Source: an uncultured Porphyromonas sp.
Lineage (GTDB): Bacteria > Bacteroidota > Bacteroidia > Bacteroidales > Porphyromonadaceae
NCBI GenBank assembly: GCA_900538385.1
Contig: UWSO01000029.1
Coordinates: 1 to 26,630 of the forward strand
Length of the DNA: 26,630 bases
Reading direction: 5' to 3'
Numbering within the stretch: the first letter of the stretch is position 1; each line of letters begins with the position of its first letter. Position numbers and translations under genes: made by a program. The notes beneath the pieces are model-generated. The model ran no database searches. It saw only the letters and a program-made list of their open reading frames with translations, and was not told where the DNA came from. Shown piece by piece: positions 14,959 through 23,937 of the stretch.

Positions 14959-14988
14959 TATCGGAGTGGATCGGAGTGAATCAGAGTG
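14959..14988 (+). repeat. Three tandem 10-bp units
   Basis: TATCGGAGTG, GATCGGAGTG and AATCAGAGTG follow one another, with GGTCGAAGG as a decayed fourth. They lie between the beta-helix gene and the tamB promoter, just before the heptad array. Function unknown. Confidence 0.65.
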
Positions 14989-14998
14989 GGTCGAAGGT

Positions 14999-15050
14999 CT
15001 AACTTCTAATCTCTATCTTCTAACCTCTAATATCTAATTTCTAACTCCTA
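14999..15050 (+). repeat. Heptad repeat array upstream of the tamB promoter
   Basis: Seven units in exact register: CTAACTT, CTAATCT, CTATCTT, CTAACCT, CTAATAT, CTAATTT, CTAACTC, then CTA. Positions 1-3 are invariant (CTA), position 4 is almost always A and positions 5-6 vary. It stops six bases before the TACCTTTG box. This is the longest array in the window. Confidence 0.9.
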
Positions 15051-15056
15051 TTTTCG

Positions 15057-15064
15057 TACCTTTG
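15057..15064 (+). promoter_or_regulatory. Minus-7 box TACCTTTG for tamB-tamL
   Basis: TACCTTTG preceded by TATTTTCG, 93 bases before the tamB start codon. The usual minus-33 position falls inside the heptad array and shows no TTTG. The leader between box and start has no clear structure beyond short GC-rich repeats. Confidence 0.68.
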
Positions 15065-15156
15065 TACGCATCTAACCGTTTCGTCCTAGGGTTGCTTCGC
15101 TCAGAGCACGCACCGAGGGCGCTTTCGGCTCATTCAGATGGCACTAGACCTAGCTC

Positions 15157-18100
15157 ATGAACTCCGTACGAAGACGTCGTAAACTCTTTTGGATCCTACT
15201 CCTCGTCCCGCTGACAGTACTTCTACTGCTGGTGGGGGCAGTCTACCTACCTAGTGTACAGCGCTGGGCAGTAGGACGTCTCGTCCAAACTCTCGAGGAG
15301 CAGACGGGCTGGGACATTACGGTCGAGGATATGCGCATTAGCTTCCCGCTGCGGGTGCGTGTCGACAAGTTACTCGCCACAGAGGGCAGTGACACGATTA
15401 TATGGGTCGATGAGCTACGCACCAGTCTGCCGCTGATGCCCCTCTTTAACAAGCGCCTAGAGGCTCCCAGCCTGAAGCTACAGGATGCCGTCGTGGCGAT
15501 GCCTCTAGACAGTCTCAATCGTAGTCGTATCGATGCTCGCTTGGGGAATATGGAGGCGGGACATGTGCTGGTAGACTTGAGCTCGATGGATATAGATATC
15601 GCAGCGGTCTCACTAGCAGACGGGTTCTTTGCTTACACCCAGACAGATACGACCGAGAGCAGCGAACCTGGGCCTCCGATGAGTATCAATGTCAATCGTG
15701 TGGATCTCACGCGCTTTGCCAGTTACATACACCTCTACCCCTTTGGAGTACACACAGATGCTATGATCGATCGCGGTGCTATCGACAAGGTGATGGTAGA
15801 GATCCCAGACTTCAACCTACTCATAGAGCATATTGATGCAGACCTGACCAAAGCAACCTATGCGAGGGATACAGCCACAGTGCGACTCCCCTACGTGGAC
15901 TACAATCACATGGCTTATCAGGATGCGCATGTAGATATGGATGGACTCTCCATCAATAGCCAGGGGTTGGTGCAGATGGACATTAACCAGCTGAGTCTGC
16001 GAGAGCAAAGTGGAGCTCAGGTGGAGAAGTTCAAGGGGTACTTTAAGCTGGAGGACAAAGTAATCAACATGCGCAACTTCTCGCTCGCTACACCCACAAG
16101 CGAGCTGGCGGGCGATCTGATCCTGCCCCTGGACCTTTTCTCTGGCGATGAAGAGGCGGTTGTCACGGCTGAGCTCAAGGGTACCTTAGCGCCACAAGAC
16201 CTATACTACTACACACGCATTAGTCTAGATAGTATGCTCTATAGCCCCGGAGGTCACAGGCAGCTGACCGACGTGCCGCTGTCGGTAGACGTGCGCTCGC
16301 GAGGCTCGCTGAGTGCCTTGGAGATATACAATCTAGAGTTGCAGCAAGAGGGCTTCATAGCTCTCTCTGCTAGTGGTACAGCCACACACATCCTCGATGA
16401 GAAAACGCGCACAGCCTCCCTACAAGGCAATATACAGACGGAGCCTGCGGCTAAGCTGCTCCTAGCCTTAGCTGGGATAGACGAAGCGTCTGGCTCTGTG
16501 ACTCTGCCAGACAGGATGGATCTCGACCTGGACGGCACACTGCATGGTGACCAGATCACAGCGGATCTGCATCTAGGCACGCCAAGAGGTTCGCTAGCTC
16601 TCAACGGATTATACGTACTGAATCAGCAACGCTACAAGCTAGATGGTCAGCTCGATGGCTTTGATGTGGCTCAGTTTATGCCACGCGACTCAATCGGTGT
16701 GATCTCGGGAACGATCAAAGCGGATGGTGCAGGCTTGTCTCTCAAAACAAAAAACAAGAAAGGGATCGTTGCTGTAGCCCTCGACGAAGTCAACTATCGA
16801 AATTATAGGCTCCACAACCTCGCACTCGATGGCTTCCTACGTGGAGACTCCGTTGCTGCTACCTTGCAGGCGAACGATCCCGCAGCACAGCTCTTCGGCG
16901 ATGTTGCGGGTAGGCTCATCACGGCTGGTAAGCAGCCCTCCTTCGATGGGAAGATAGATCTAGATGTCTCTCACCTAGACCTACAAGCTATAGGTCTGAG
17001 TGATAGTATTATGGAGGGGCGCATGAAGCTTACGGCAGATCTCTACAGCGACTTCGCAGAGACCCATGTAATCGACGGGCAACTGTCTGACCTACATCTC
17101 GCCGTCGGCTCTCAGCGAATAGATAACGAGCAGATCGACCTACGCTTAGCTAGTGACACGACGCAAGTCTTAGCTCAGATAGCGGGCAAGGATATCAACC
17201 TGCAAGTGACTACGCAGGAGGGACTGACTCCCCTCTTGACCTCTATCACGGGCATCTCCAAGTGGGCGGGGGAATATCAGTTTGACACGCCCCGACTGAC
17301 CGCTTACAGTGATCTGATAGGCGTACTCCCCAATGCTCACATTGCGCTACACATGGGATCCGAGCATCCGCTTCGCTCACTATTAGAGAGGTACAATGTC
17401 TCTGTAGAGTCTCTCGATGCTGATCTACTGACTAGTCCTAAGCTAGGGATCAATGGACGCATCGAGCTACACCAGCTACAGTACGACACGATACAGTGTG
17501 ACAACGCACTCCTCCAGCTGACAACGCTCTCACCGAGCCGTCCTATACTCCTAGACCATCTGACCCATGTGAGCCAGCAGTTGCCCTCTGAGGCTATGCG
17601 ACCTCTGCTTCTGTCAGATCTCTCCGACCAGTTTAACTCTGACGAGCTTGCCCAGCAATACGTGCATCCATTGCTCCAGATAGACCTAAGCCTCGAAGGT
17701 GAGCGACAGGAGCAGCGTCCACCGTACAAGATCATCGGATCGGCTCAGACAGACCTTGTGGCCATCAATCTGGACTTCGACTGGCTACGCGACCACGAGC
17801 TGTTCTACAGCTTGGGAGCTAGTGGGTATTACAATGCCCAAGGCTTTGGCGTGAGCCTCTCTAATAAAGATATCTATCTCGCTGGTGAGCGACTGCGTGC
17901 GAATGAGGACAATGCGCTCTTTTACTTCCATGAGGACAATCAAATCTTTGCCAACCTAGAGCTGACAAATCCTCAAGGTGCCAAGCTCTCTCTACATAGC
18001 GCACTGGATGAGCCGAGCAATGTACAAAGCTTGCTCTGCAACGTACAGCGACTAGAGCTGAGCGATCTAGCGCGCATCCTGCGTCTCCCAGATATGAGCG

Positions 18101-20070
18101 GACGCACCTTTATGGATCTGCGCATCGAGCGTGTGGACAACGTCTACCGTGCTACGGGTGACCTTTCTGTCAATGACATGACCTATATGAATGGGGATCT
18201 GGGCAACGTGAGTGTCGCCTTCTTCTACGAGCCTCGTGACAACGCCTCGCAATATGTCACGGCGCAGGTGAGTAGCAATGGGGACCTAGCGCTGACCGTC
18301 GACGGTATCTATCATAGCCGCAAGGGTGAAGAGGCTCTCGATATGAAGGCTTCATTTGAGTCCTTCCCGTTACGTCTGGCTAATCCCTTTACGGGGGGCA
18401 ATCTGATCAGTCTCGATGGTGCACTTGAAGGTTCTGTCGCTGTGACGGGTACGCCTAAGAGTCCTGTTCTAAATGGAGCTCCTCACATTACCGACGGCTC
18501 GGTCGCACTCTCTCTGACGGGCAATCAGTACACCCTAGATAGTCGTCCACTGACTATCAAACAGAGCCGACTAAATCTCAAAGACTACAAGCTAACGCTA
18601 CAGGGTAAGGAGACCTCACTCTACCTCGATGGATGGCTAGCACTCTTTGGACCAGAGGCACTCAAGAGCGACCTCCGCCTCTATGCCGATCATGCACAGG
18701 TCATCGATAGCAAGTACCACAACAAGCAGTCGATCTATGGTCGAGCTATACTCTCTGCCGATCTGCGCTTGCGGGGCTACCTGACGGCACCTCAACTACT
18801 GGGATCTGTCACACTACATGGAGGTACCAATGCGACCTACGTCATGTCGCAAGCTGTCATCAAGGCTCAGGACAACATGTCGGGCGTCGTTGAGTTTGTC
18901 AATGTCTCTGACACCACAACAATAGAAGAGCCTAAAGAGCGGCGCACTCAGTCTCTCGGTCGTATGGATCTAGCTGTAGCGCTGCACATCGAGCCCGCAG
19001 TACAGATAGGTGTCGACCTCTCGTCCCGAGGGCAAGACTACGTACGCATACAGGGCGGCGGAGACCTCCGTCTGAAGTATCCACCTCTTGGCACGATGAG
19101 TCTCGTAGGACGGTACGACTTCAGTGGTGGAGAGGTACAGTATGAGTTCCCCATAGTGGGACGACGACACTTCGACATTGAACCCGAGAGCTACCTCGTC
19201 TGGAGTGGCGAGCCGCTAAATCCTTACCTGCACTTCATCGCTTCGCAAAAGCTACGAGCCGACGTGACTAGAGGCGAAACGACCAATAAGGTAGACTTTG
19301 AAGTGTCCATCAAGGCTGATGAAAACTTGAAGGACATGTCTCTCGCCTTCGATCTGGCAGCGCCTGAAGACCTAGAGACGCAGACTCAGCTCTCCTCTAT
19401 GAGCGAAGAGGAACGTGGCAAGCAGGCGGTAGCTATGCTCGTATCGGGCACCTACCTTGCCTCCGATATGGGACAGATGTCGATGGAGAAAGTACTCAGC
19501 AACGTCGCCATGAGTGAGCTGAATAACCTAACGGGCAAGCTCCTCCAGGGGACGAATCTGTCTCTCGGTATGGAGCTCGGAGGATACAACCAGTCGCAGT
19601 TACAGCAGACGAACTATACCTACAGCTTCAGCCGTCGCTTCCTCAACGACCGCATACGCTTCGTCATCGGTGGTCGCGTGGCATCGGGCAATCTACCGAC
19701 TAACTACGAGCAGACCTTCATCGACAACGTAACCTTTGAGTATCGTCTTGATGAGGCGGGCAGACAGTATGTGACGCTCTTCCACAGACGTAACAATGAT
19801 AATATGCTCGAGGGCGTAGTGACCGAGACCGGAGTCGGCTATCTGGTCAAGCTCAAGGCACGCCGTTTCGTCGATCTCTTCGATCCGCGCAACTATATGT
19901 GGTGGCAAAAGAAGAAATCTGAGAAGTCCTCTGACCCCAAGCAGCCTGACGAATTAGATACGATGCCGTCAGACAGTACCTCCGTATCGAGCGCTACGGA
20001 TAGTCTGTCACACGCTACGCCTATCGTACCGGATACCGTAACCTCAACCTCCCAGACACCACAGCTATGA
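15157..20070 (+). CDS. tamB: TamB family translocation and assembly module protein (AsmA-like, DUF490)
   Basis: A 1637-residue envelope-spanning protein. One N-terminal membrane anchor (WILLLVPLTVLLLLVGAVYL, about 12-31) is followed by a very long beta-rich region of the AsmA/TamB bridge type, expected to form a hydrophobic groove through the periplasm for lipid transport or for outer-membrane protein assembly. The C-terminal TamB (DUF490) domain is recognisable from GRYDFSGGEVQYEFPIVGRR and, near residues 1400-1430, LAAPEDLETQTQLSSMSEEERGKQAVAMLVSGTYL. The last roughly 40 residues are Ser/Thr/Asp/Pro-rich and probably disordered. The gene overlaps tamL by four bases (ATGA), so the two are translationally coupled, as expected for partners. 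Confidence 0.92.
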   Translation: MNSVRRRRKLFWILLLVPLTVLLLLVGAVYLPSVQRWAVGRLVQTLEEQTGWDITVEDMRISFPLRVRVDKLLATEGSDTIIWVDELRTSLPLMPLFNKRLEAPSLKLQDAVVAMPLDSLNRSRIDARLGNMEAGHVLVDLSSMDIDIAAVSLADGFFAYTQTDTTESSEPGPPMSINVNRVDLTRFASYIHLYPFGVHTDAMIDRGAIDKVMVEIPDFNLLIEHIDADLTKATYARDTATVRLPYVDYNHMAYQDAHVDMDGLSINSQGLVQMDINQLSLREQSGAQVEKFKGYFKLEDKVINMRNFSLATPTSELAGDLILPLDLFSGDEEAVVTAELKGTLAPQDLYYYTRISLDSMLYSPGGHRQLTDVPLSVDVRSRGSLSALEIYNLELQQEGFIALSASGTATHILDEKTRTASLQGNIQTEPAAKLLLALAGIDEASGSVTLPDRMDLDLDGTLHGDQITADLHLGTPRGSLALNGLYVLNQQRYKLDGQLDGFDVAQFMPRDSIGVISGTIKADGAGLSLKTKNKKGIVAVALDEVNYRNYRLHNLALDGFLRGDSVAATLQANDPAAQLFGDVAGRLITAGKQPSFDGKIDLDVSHLDLQAIGLSDSIMEGRMKLTADLYSDFAETHVIDGQLSDLHLAVGSQRIDNEQIDLRLASDTTQVLAQIAGKDINLQVTTQEGLTPLLTSITGISKWAGEYQFDTPRLTAYSDLIGVLPNAHIALHMGSEHPLRSLLERYNVSVESLDADLLTSPKLGINGRIELHQLQYDTIQCDNALLQLTTLSPSRPILLDHLTHVSQQLPSEAMRPLLLSDLSDQFNSDELAQQYVHPLLQIDLSLEGERQEQRPPYKIIGSAQTDLVAINLDFDWLRDHELFYSLGASGYYNAQGFGVSLSNKDIYLAGERLRANEDNALFYFHEDNQIFANLELTNPQGAKLSLHSALDEPSNVQSLLCNVQRLELSDLARILRLPDMSGRTFMDLRIERVDNVYRATGDLSVNDMTYMNGDLGNVSVAFFYEPRDNASQYVTAQVSSNGDLALTVDGIYHSRKGEEALDMKASFESFPLRLANPFTGGNLISLDGALEGSVAVTGTPKSPVLNGAPHITDGSVALSLTGNQYTLDSRPLTIKQSRLNLKDYKLTLQGKETSLYLDGWLALFGPEALKSDLRLYADHAQVIDSKYHNKQSIYGRAILSADLRLRGYLTAPQLLGSVTLHGGTNATYVMSQAVIKAQDNMSGVVEFVNVSDTTTIEEPKERRTQSLGRMDLAVALHIEPAVQIGVDLSSRGQDYVRIQGGGDLRLKYPPLGTMSLVGRYDFSGGEVQYEFPIVGRRHFDIEPESYLVWSGEPLNPYLHFIASQKLRADVTRGETTNKVDFEVSIKADENLKDMSLAFDLAAPEDLETQTQLSSMSEEERGKQAVAMLVSGTYLASDMGQMSMEKVLSNVAMSELNNLTGKLLQGTNLSLGMELGGYNQSQLQQTNYTYSFSRRFLNDRIRFVIGGRVASGNLPTNYEQTFIDNVTFEYRLDEAGRQYVTLFHRRNNDNMLEGVVTETGVGYLVKLKARRFVDLFDPRNYMWWQKKKSEKSSDPKQPDELDTMPSDSTSVSSATDSLSHATPIVPDTVTSTSQTPQL

Positions 20071-22406
20071 ACCGTTATCGCTACAGACCAAGCATAGCTC
20101 ATGCGCTACTCCTACTCCTCGGCACCATACTGGCTCTGAGTAGTTGCTCTGTGACACAGCACATACCTGAGGGAGAGCTACTATATACAGGTATCGGCAA
20201 GACACGTATCACGGGAGATGATGGCAGTGACGCCGCTGATCGAGCTATCTCTAATATGGAGAAGGTGCTCAACGTACCACCTAATGATGCCTTCTTCGGG
20301 AGTGCACGCTCTCGCTTTCGCATCCCCATAGGACTTTGGTTTTACAACGGCTTTGTCAACGACAGCACCTGGGTCGGCAAGCGCCTCTATAAGCTCTTTG
20401 CCGAGGAGCCCAAGCTCATCAGCGATGTACGTCCCGACGTCCGTGCCAAGCAGTCCCAGTTTATCCTACACGAGCATGGCTACTTTAATGCAGTCGTGAC
20501 CGATAGTATAGCCCGTTCCTCTAGCGACTCGCTGCAGGCTCGTGTCTACTATAAGGCCGATCTCGGGGCGCCCTACCTATACGACAGCATTAGCTACATC
20601 GAGCCGTGGCTTCTAGGCAGTGGTGAGATACTAAATCATGCTGAGCTGTCAAGGATACATAAGGGAGACCAGTTCAACTTCTCGCAGATCCTTCAAGATC
20701 GCGCCATGCTGGTCACGAACCTGAGAGATCGTGGATATTACTTCTACGCTCCCGATCTGCTCGTGTATCAGGTAGACACGCTACTCACTCCGGGCAAGGT
20801 CTATATGCAGGTACGTGAGCAGAGTGGATACCCCAACTATACCTTCGAGCCATGGCGCATAGGCTCCATCCATGTCCTACTCACAGAGGATGATCGGCTC
20901 TCGCTGACCGACACCATGCAGTTCAAGGGGATCACGCTACACTATCGAGAGCATCCGCAAGTACGTCCCTCGGTCTTTGCCAATAGAATACAGCTACGCT
21001 CGGGCGAGCTCTACTCGCAGTCTCTCGAGCAGTCTACCCGTCAGTCCCTACTGGGGCTAGGTGCCTTCTCCTATGTCGATATGCAGTTTGTCGCTAGAGA
21101 CACGCTGCACAACCTCCTCGACCTCTATATCACCGCTGAGCTAGACAAACCGTGGGACTCTTCGCTGTCTGGGGTCTTCACGACCAAGTCCAATAACTTC
21201 ATCGGTCCAGGACTCAACCTATCACTCGGACGTCGCAACCTCTTCGGAGGTGGCGAGCGACTCTCGCTCGATCTCTACGGCTCCTACGAGTGGCAGACCA
21301 ATCGTACCCGCAGCAATCAGGACGTATCTATATCCGACATCAATAGCTACGAGGTAGGTGCTAACCTCAACCTACAAGCCCCACGCATCCTGCTACCAGG
21401 GCTCTATGATCTGCATCGTACACACGATGTGCAGACCACCTATACCCTATCCGCCTCTATGCTCAATCGTGCTCGCTACTTTCAGATCACCTCGCTAGGA
21501 CTGACAGCTAGCTATAGCATACGCAATGAGCAGCATCAGAACCTGATCACGCCTCTGCGGATACACTACAACCGCCTCTCACGTCAGTCCGAGATCTTCC
21601 AGCAGGTCATCACCGACAACCCTATCTTGGGTCTGAGCTTGCGGAGTCAGCTGATTCCTCAGATGAGCTACCAGTACACCTTTGACAACATCTTCACAGG
21701 ACTAGGTAGTCATCACCTACACATCGATCTAGGCGTCTCTCAGGCAGGCAATATCCTCAATGGGATTTATTCGTTAGCCGGTCGCGATTATTATGAGACA
21801 AAAAAGATCCTGGGCGTCCCCTTCGCACAGTTTGTCAAGGGTACAGCAGAGCTGCGCTACACCTACGGCATCGATCGCAATCAGAGCTTAGCCCTGCGAG
21901 CAGGCGTGGGTGCTATATACAGCTATGGCAATATGACGGTGGCTCCGTATAGTGAGCAGTTTTACGTGGGTGGGGCAAACAGCATCCGCGCCTTCACCGT
22001 GCGCAGCATCGGTCCAGGGCGCTTTGTGCCGCGCAATAGTCGCTACGCCTTTATGGATCAGACGGGAGAGTTCAAGCTAGAGCTGAACGCGGAGTACCGC
22101 TTCCGTCTTGCGGGAAATCTGCATGGCGCATTCTTTCTCGACTCGGGCAATATATGGTTGCTTCGTCCCGATGAAAATCGCCCTGGAGGATCACTCCAAG
22201 AGATCACCGATGCCAAGGACTTCTTCAAGCAACTAGCCCTCGGCTCTGGCGTCGGGTTACGCTATGACCTCAACTTCTTAGTCATTCGCTTTGATGTTGG
22301 TGTGGGGCTGCACCTACCCTTTGAGACCTCACGCCAGGGCTACTACAACCTGCCTAAGTTTGCCAATTCCCTCGGATACCACTTTGCGGTAGGATACCCC
22401 TTCTAG
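20067..22406 (+). CDS. tamL: TamL: lipoprotein-type TamA/BamA family outer membrane protein
   Basis: A 779-residue Omp85-superfamily protein and the expected outer-membrane partner of TamB. Unlike proteobacterial TamA it has a lipoprotein signal: hydrophobic segment LLLLLGTILALSSC with Cys27 as lipidation site, followed by SVTQHIPEGELLYTG, a pattern typical of the Bacteroidota TamL group. POTRA-like domains occupy roughly residues 40-360 and the 16-strand beta-barrel the rest, starting near GVFTTKSNNFIGPGLNLSLGRRNLFGGGERLSL. The conserved loop-6 motif appears as GGANSIRAFTVRSIGPG near 634-650, in place of the VRGY form. The barrel ends in an aromatic residue (YHFAVGYPF), the usual C-terminal signal. 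TamL is known to be important for growth in some Bacteroidota. Confidence 0.9.
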   Translation: MNRYRYRPSIAHALLLLLGTILALSSCSVTQHIPEGELLYTGIGKTRITGDDGSDAADRAISNMEKVLNVPPNDAFFGSARSRFRIPIGLWFYNGFVNDSTWVGKRLYKLFAEEPKLISDVRPDVRAKQSQFILHEHGYFNAVVTDSIARSSSDSLQARVYYKADLGAPYLYDSISYIEPWLLGSGEILNHAELSRIHKGDQFNFSQILQDRAMLVTNLRDRGYYFYAPDLLVYQVDTLLTPGKVYMQVREQSGYPNYTFEPWRIGSIHVLLTEDDRLSLTDTMQFKGITLHYREHPQVRPSVFANRIQLRSGELYSQSLEQSTRQSLLGLGAFSYVDMQFVARDTLHNLLDLYITAELDKPWDSSLSGVFTTKSNNFIGPGLNLSLGRRNLFGGGERLSLDLYGSYEWQTNRTRSNQDVSISDINSYEVGANLNLQAPRILLPGLYDLHRTHDVQTTYTLSASMLNRARYFQITSLGLTASYSIRNEQHQNLITPLRIHYNRLSRQSEIFQQVITDNPILGLSLRSQLIPQMSYQYTFDNIFTGLGSHHLHIDLGVSQAGNILNGIYSLAGRDYYETKKILGVPFAQFVKGTAELRYTYGIDRNQSLALRAGVGAIYSYGNMTVAPYSEQFYVGGANSIRAFTVRSIGPGRFVPRNSRYAFMDQTGEFKLELNAEYRFRLAGNLHGAFFLDSGNIWLLRPDENRPGGSLQEITDAKDFFKQLALGSGVGLRYDLNFLVIRFDVGVGLHLPFETSRQGYYNLPKFANSLGYHFAVGYPF

Positions 22407-22472
22407 CGAGTATCAGCAGACCATTAAAAAAGAGCGCAAGAAGCGATAAACATCTGTAGATGAGACGTCCTA

Positions 22473-22554
22473 CCGTACGTCCCTAGATCAACATTGCATG
22501 TTTTGCTTTGACACAACGGACGCCCTCCGACTAGACACAATCCGTGCGTCCCTA
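22473..22554. repeat. Pair of 13-bp direct repeats in the convergent gap
   Basis: CCGTACGTCCCTA (22473-22485) and CCGTGCGTCCCTA (22542-22554) differ by one base. Between them GGACGC (22518-22523) can pair with GCGTCC (22546-22551). They occupy the 182-base gap between the convergent tamL and dgt genes, where no clean intrinsic terminator is visible. Two heptad-like units (CTAACCT, CTATCTG) follow at 22572-22585. Confidence 0.5.
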
Positions 22555-22588
22555 TAAAGGGCGACTCATCTCTAACCTCTATCTGTAT

Positions 22589-23923
22589 CTATATCGCCGG
22601 CAGGCTCATGCCGGTGATGCGTCGGTAAAGGTCTAGCGCGTAGGGATCGGTCATGCCGGAGATGTAGTCGAGCGTGCACTGGAGCTTGCCGTATATCGAC
22701 GCTTCGTGCAGGTTGTACTGGCTACTCACCAGCGAGAGGAGCGTACGACTATAAGCATCGTCCGGGTGTAGGAGCGAGTGCATCACTTTGTCGATCAACT
22801 CTGAGAAGATCCGATGCCCCGCCAGCTCCACGTCGATCACCGCCCGCGCCGTATAGATCTCACTCTGCGCCACCGCGCTGTTGGCTCGGTAAGCCGCATA
22901 GAGCTTCTCGGGCATACTACCGACCAGCGTCCCTGCAAAAGAACCCTGCAGTATCTCCTCCTCATGCTCGATGAAGACCTCAGCACACGCCTCCACGAGG
23001 ATATTGATCGCCTTAGCTCTCAGGTAAGCGATCCGCTCATTGCGATCGCCGATAGTCTCCAGCGTTGCCAGTGCATGATCGCGACCATCTGCGAGGAAGT
23101 AGCGCAGGAGCAGATCCACCGTACGTTCGTAGCTCAGGATGCGCAGCTTGTAAGCGTCCTCCACATCCATCACCTGATAGCATATATCGTCGGCGGCCTC
23201 CACGAGGTAGACCAGCGGGTGACGCACATAGTGCCCCGTGGCGGGGTCTACGGGCAGGATGCCCAGATAGTCCGCTACATCGAGATAGGTAGACCGCTCT
23301 GACTGGAAGTAGCCAAACTTCCCACTCTCAAGTGCCCTAGCCGACGACCAGGGGTACTTGACAATAGCTGCCAACGTGGTGTAGGTCAAAGCAAAGCCCC
23401 CGGGGCGGCGCCCCTCAAACTGGTGCGTCAGCAGACGAAAGCCGTTAGCATTGCCCTCGAAGTAGGCGAAGTCCTCCCACGGGTGCCCCTCCCCTACTAC
23501 GGCGTCATACCATTGGCGTCCATTGCCCTCGGTGAAGTAAGCCCGGATCGCCCGCTCGCCACTATGCCCGAAGGGAGGATTGCCCATATCGTGCGCCAGA
23601 CAGGCCGCCGAGACGACCGTGGCGATGCTACCCCGATGAGGCGTATCCTGATTGTCCGTCAAGCGGCACGCTATGTAGTTGCCCAGGCTGCGCCCCACGC
23701 AGCTCACCTCCAAACTATGCGTCAGGCGGTTGTGCACAAAGATATTCTTAGGCAGGGGGAAGATCTGCGCTTTGTTTTGCAGCCTACGAAATGGAGCCGA
23801 GAAGATCAGACGATCGTAGTCTCGGTCAAACTCCGTGCGCATCTCCATGCCCCCAGAGAGTTGCGGAGCAGCTGCTCCAAAGCGTCGGTTAGAGATCAGC
23901 TGATCCCAATTCATCCTACTCAT
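22589..23923 (-). CDS. dgt: Deoxynucleoside triphosphate triphosphohydrolase (dGTPase-like, HD domain)
   Basis: A 444-residue cytoplasmic HD-domain enzyme that hydrolyses dNTPs to deoxynucleoside and triphosphate. Diagnostic segments: RTEFDRDYDRLIFSAPFRRLQNKAQIFPL (29-57), HNRLTHSLEV with metal-binding His69, the HD pair AHDMGNPPFGHSGE (His111, Asp112, His120), and the downstream metal Asp in EAADDICYQVMD. The best-known family member is E. coli dGTPase; some members act on several dNTPs, so specificity is left open. The gene is last in an operon, 14 bases after radA. Joint expression with a recombination protein is compatible with a role in DNA maintenance. Confidence 0.92.
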   Translation of the reverse strand: MSRMNWDQLISNRRFGAAAPQLSGGMEMRTEFDRDYDRLIFSAPFRRLQNKAQIFPLPKNIFVHNRLTHSLEVSCVGRSLGNYIACRLTDNQDTPHRGSIATVVSAACLAHDMGNPPFGHSGERAIRAYFTEGNGRQWYDAVVGEGHPWEDFAYFEGNANGFRLLTHQFEGRRPGGFALTYTTLAAIVKYPWSSARALESGKFGYFQSERSTYLDVADYLGILPVDPATGHYVRHPLVYLVEAADDICYQVMDVEDAYKLRILSYERTVDLLLRYFLADGRDHALATLETIGDRNERIAYLRAKAINILVEACAEVFIEHEEEILQGSFAGTLVGSMPEKLYAAYRANSAVAQSEIYTARAVIDVELAGHRIFSELIDKVMHSLLHPDDAYSRTLLSLVSSQYNLHEASIYGKLQCTLDYISGMTDPYALDLYRRITGMSLPAI

Positions 23924-23937
23924 TATATATAGTGTAT

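Noticed and set aside
22407..22588. A transposon remnant in the convergent gap
   Set aside because: Only short direct and inverted repeats are present, with no terminal inverted repeat pair, target duplication or transposase fragment that I can see.
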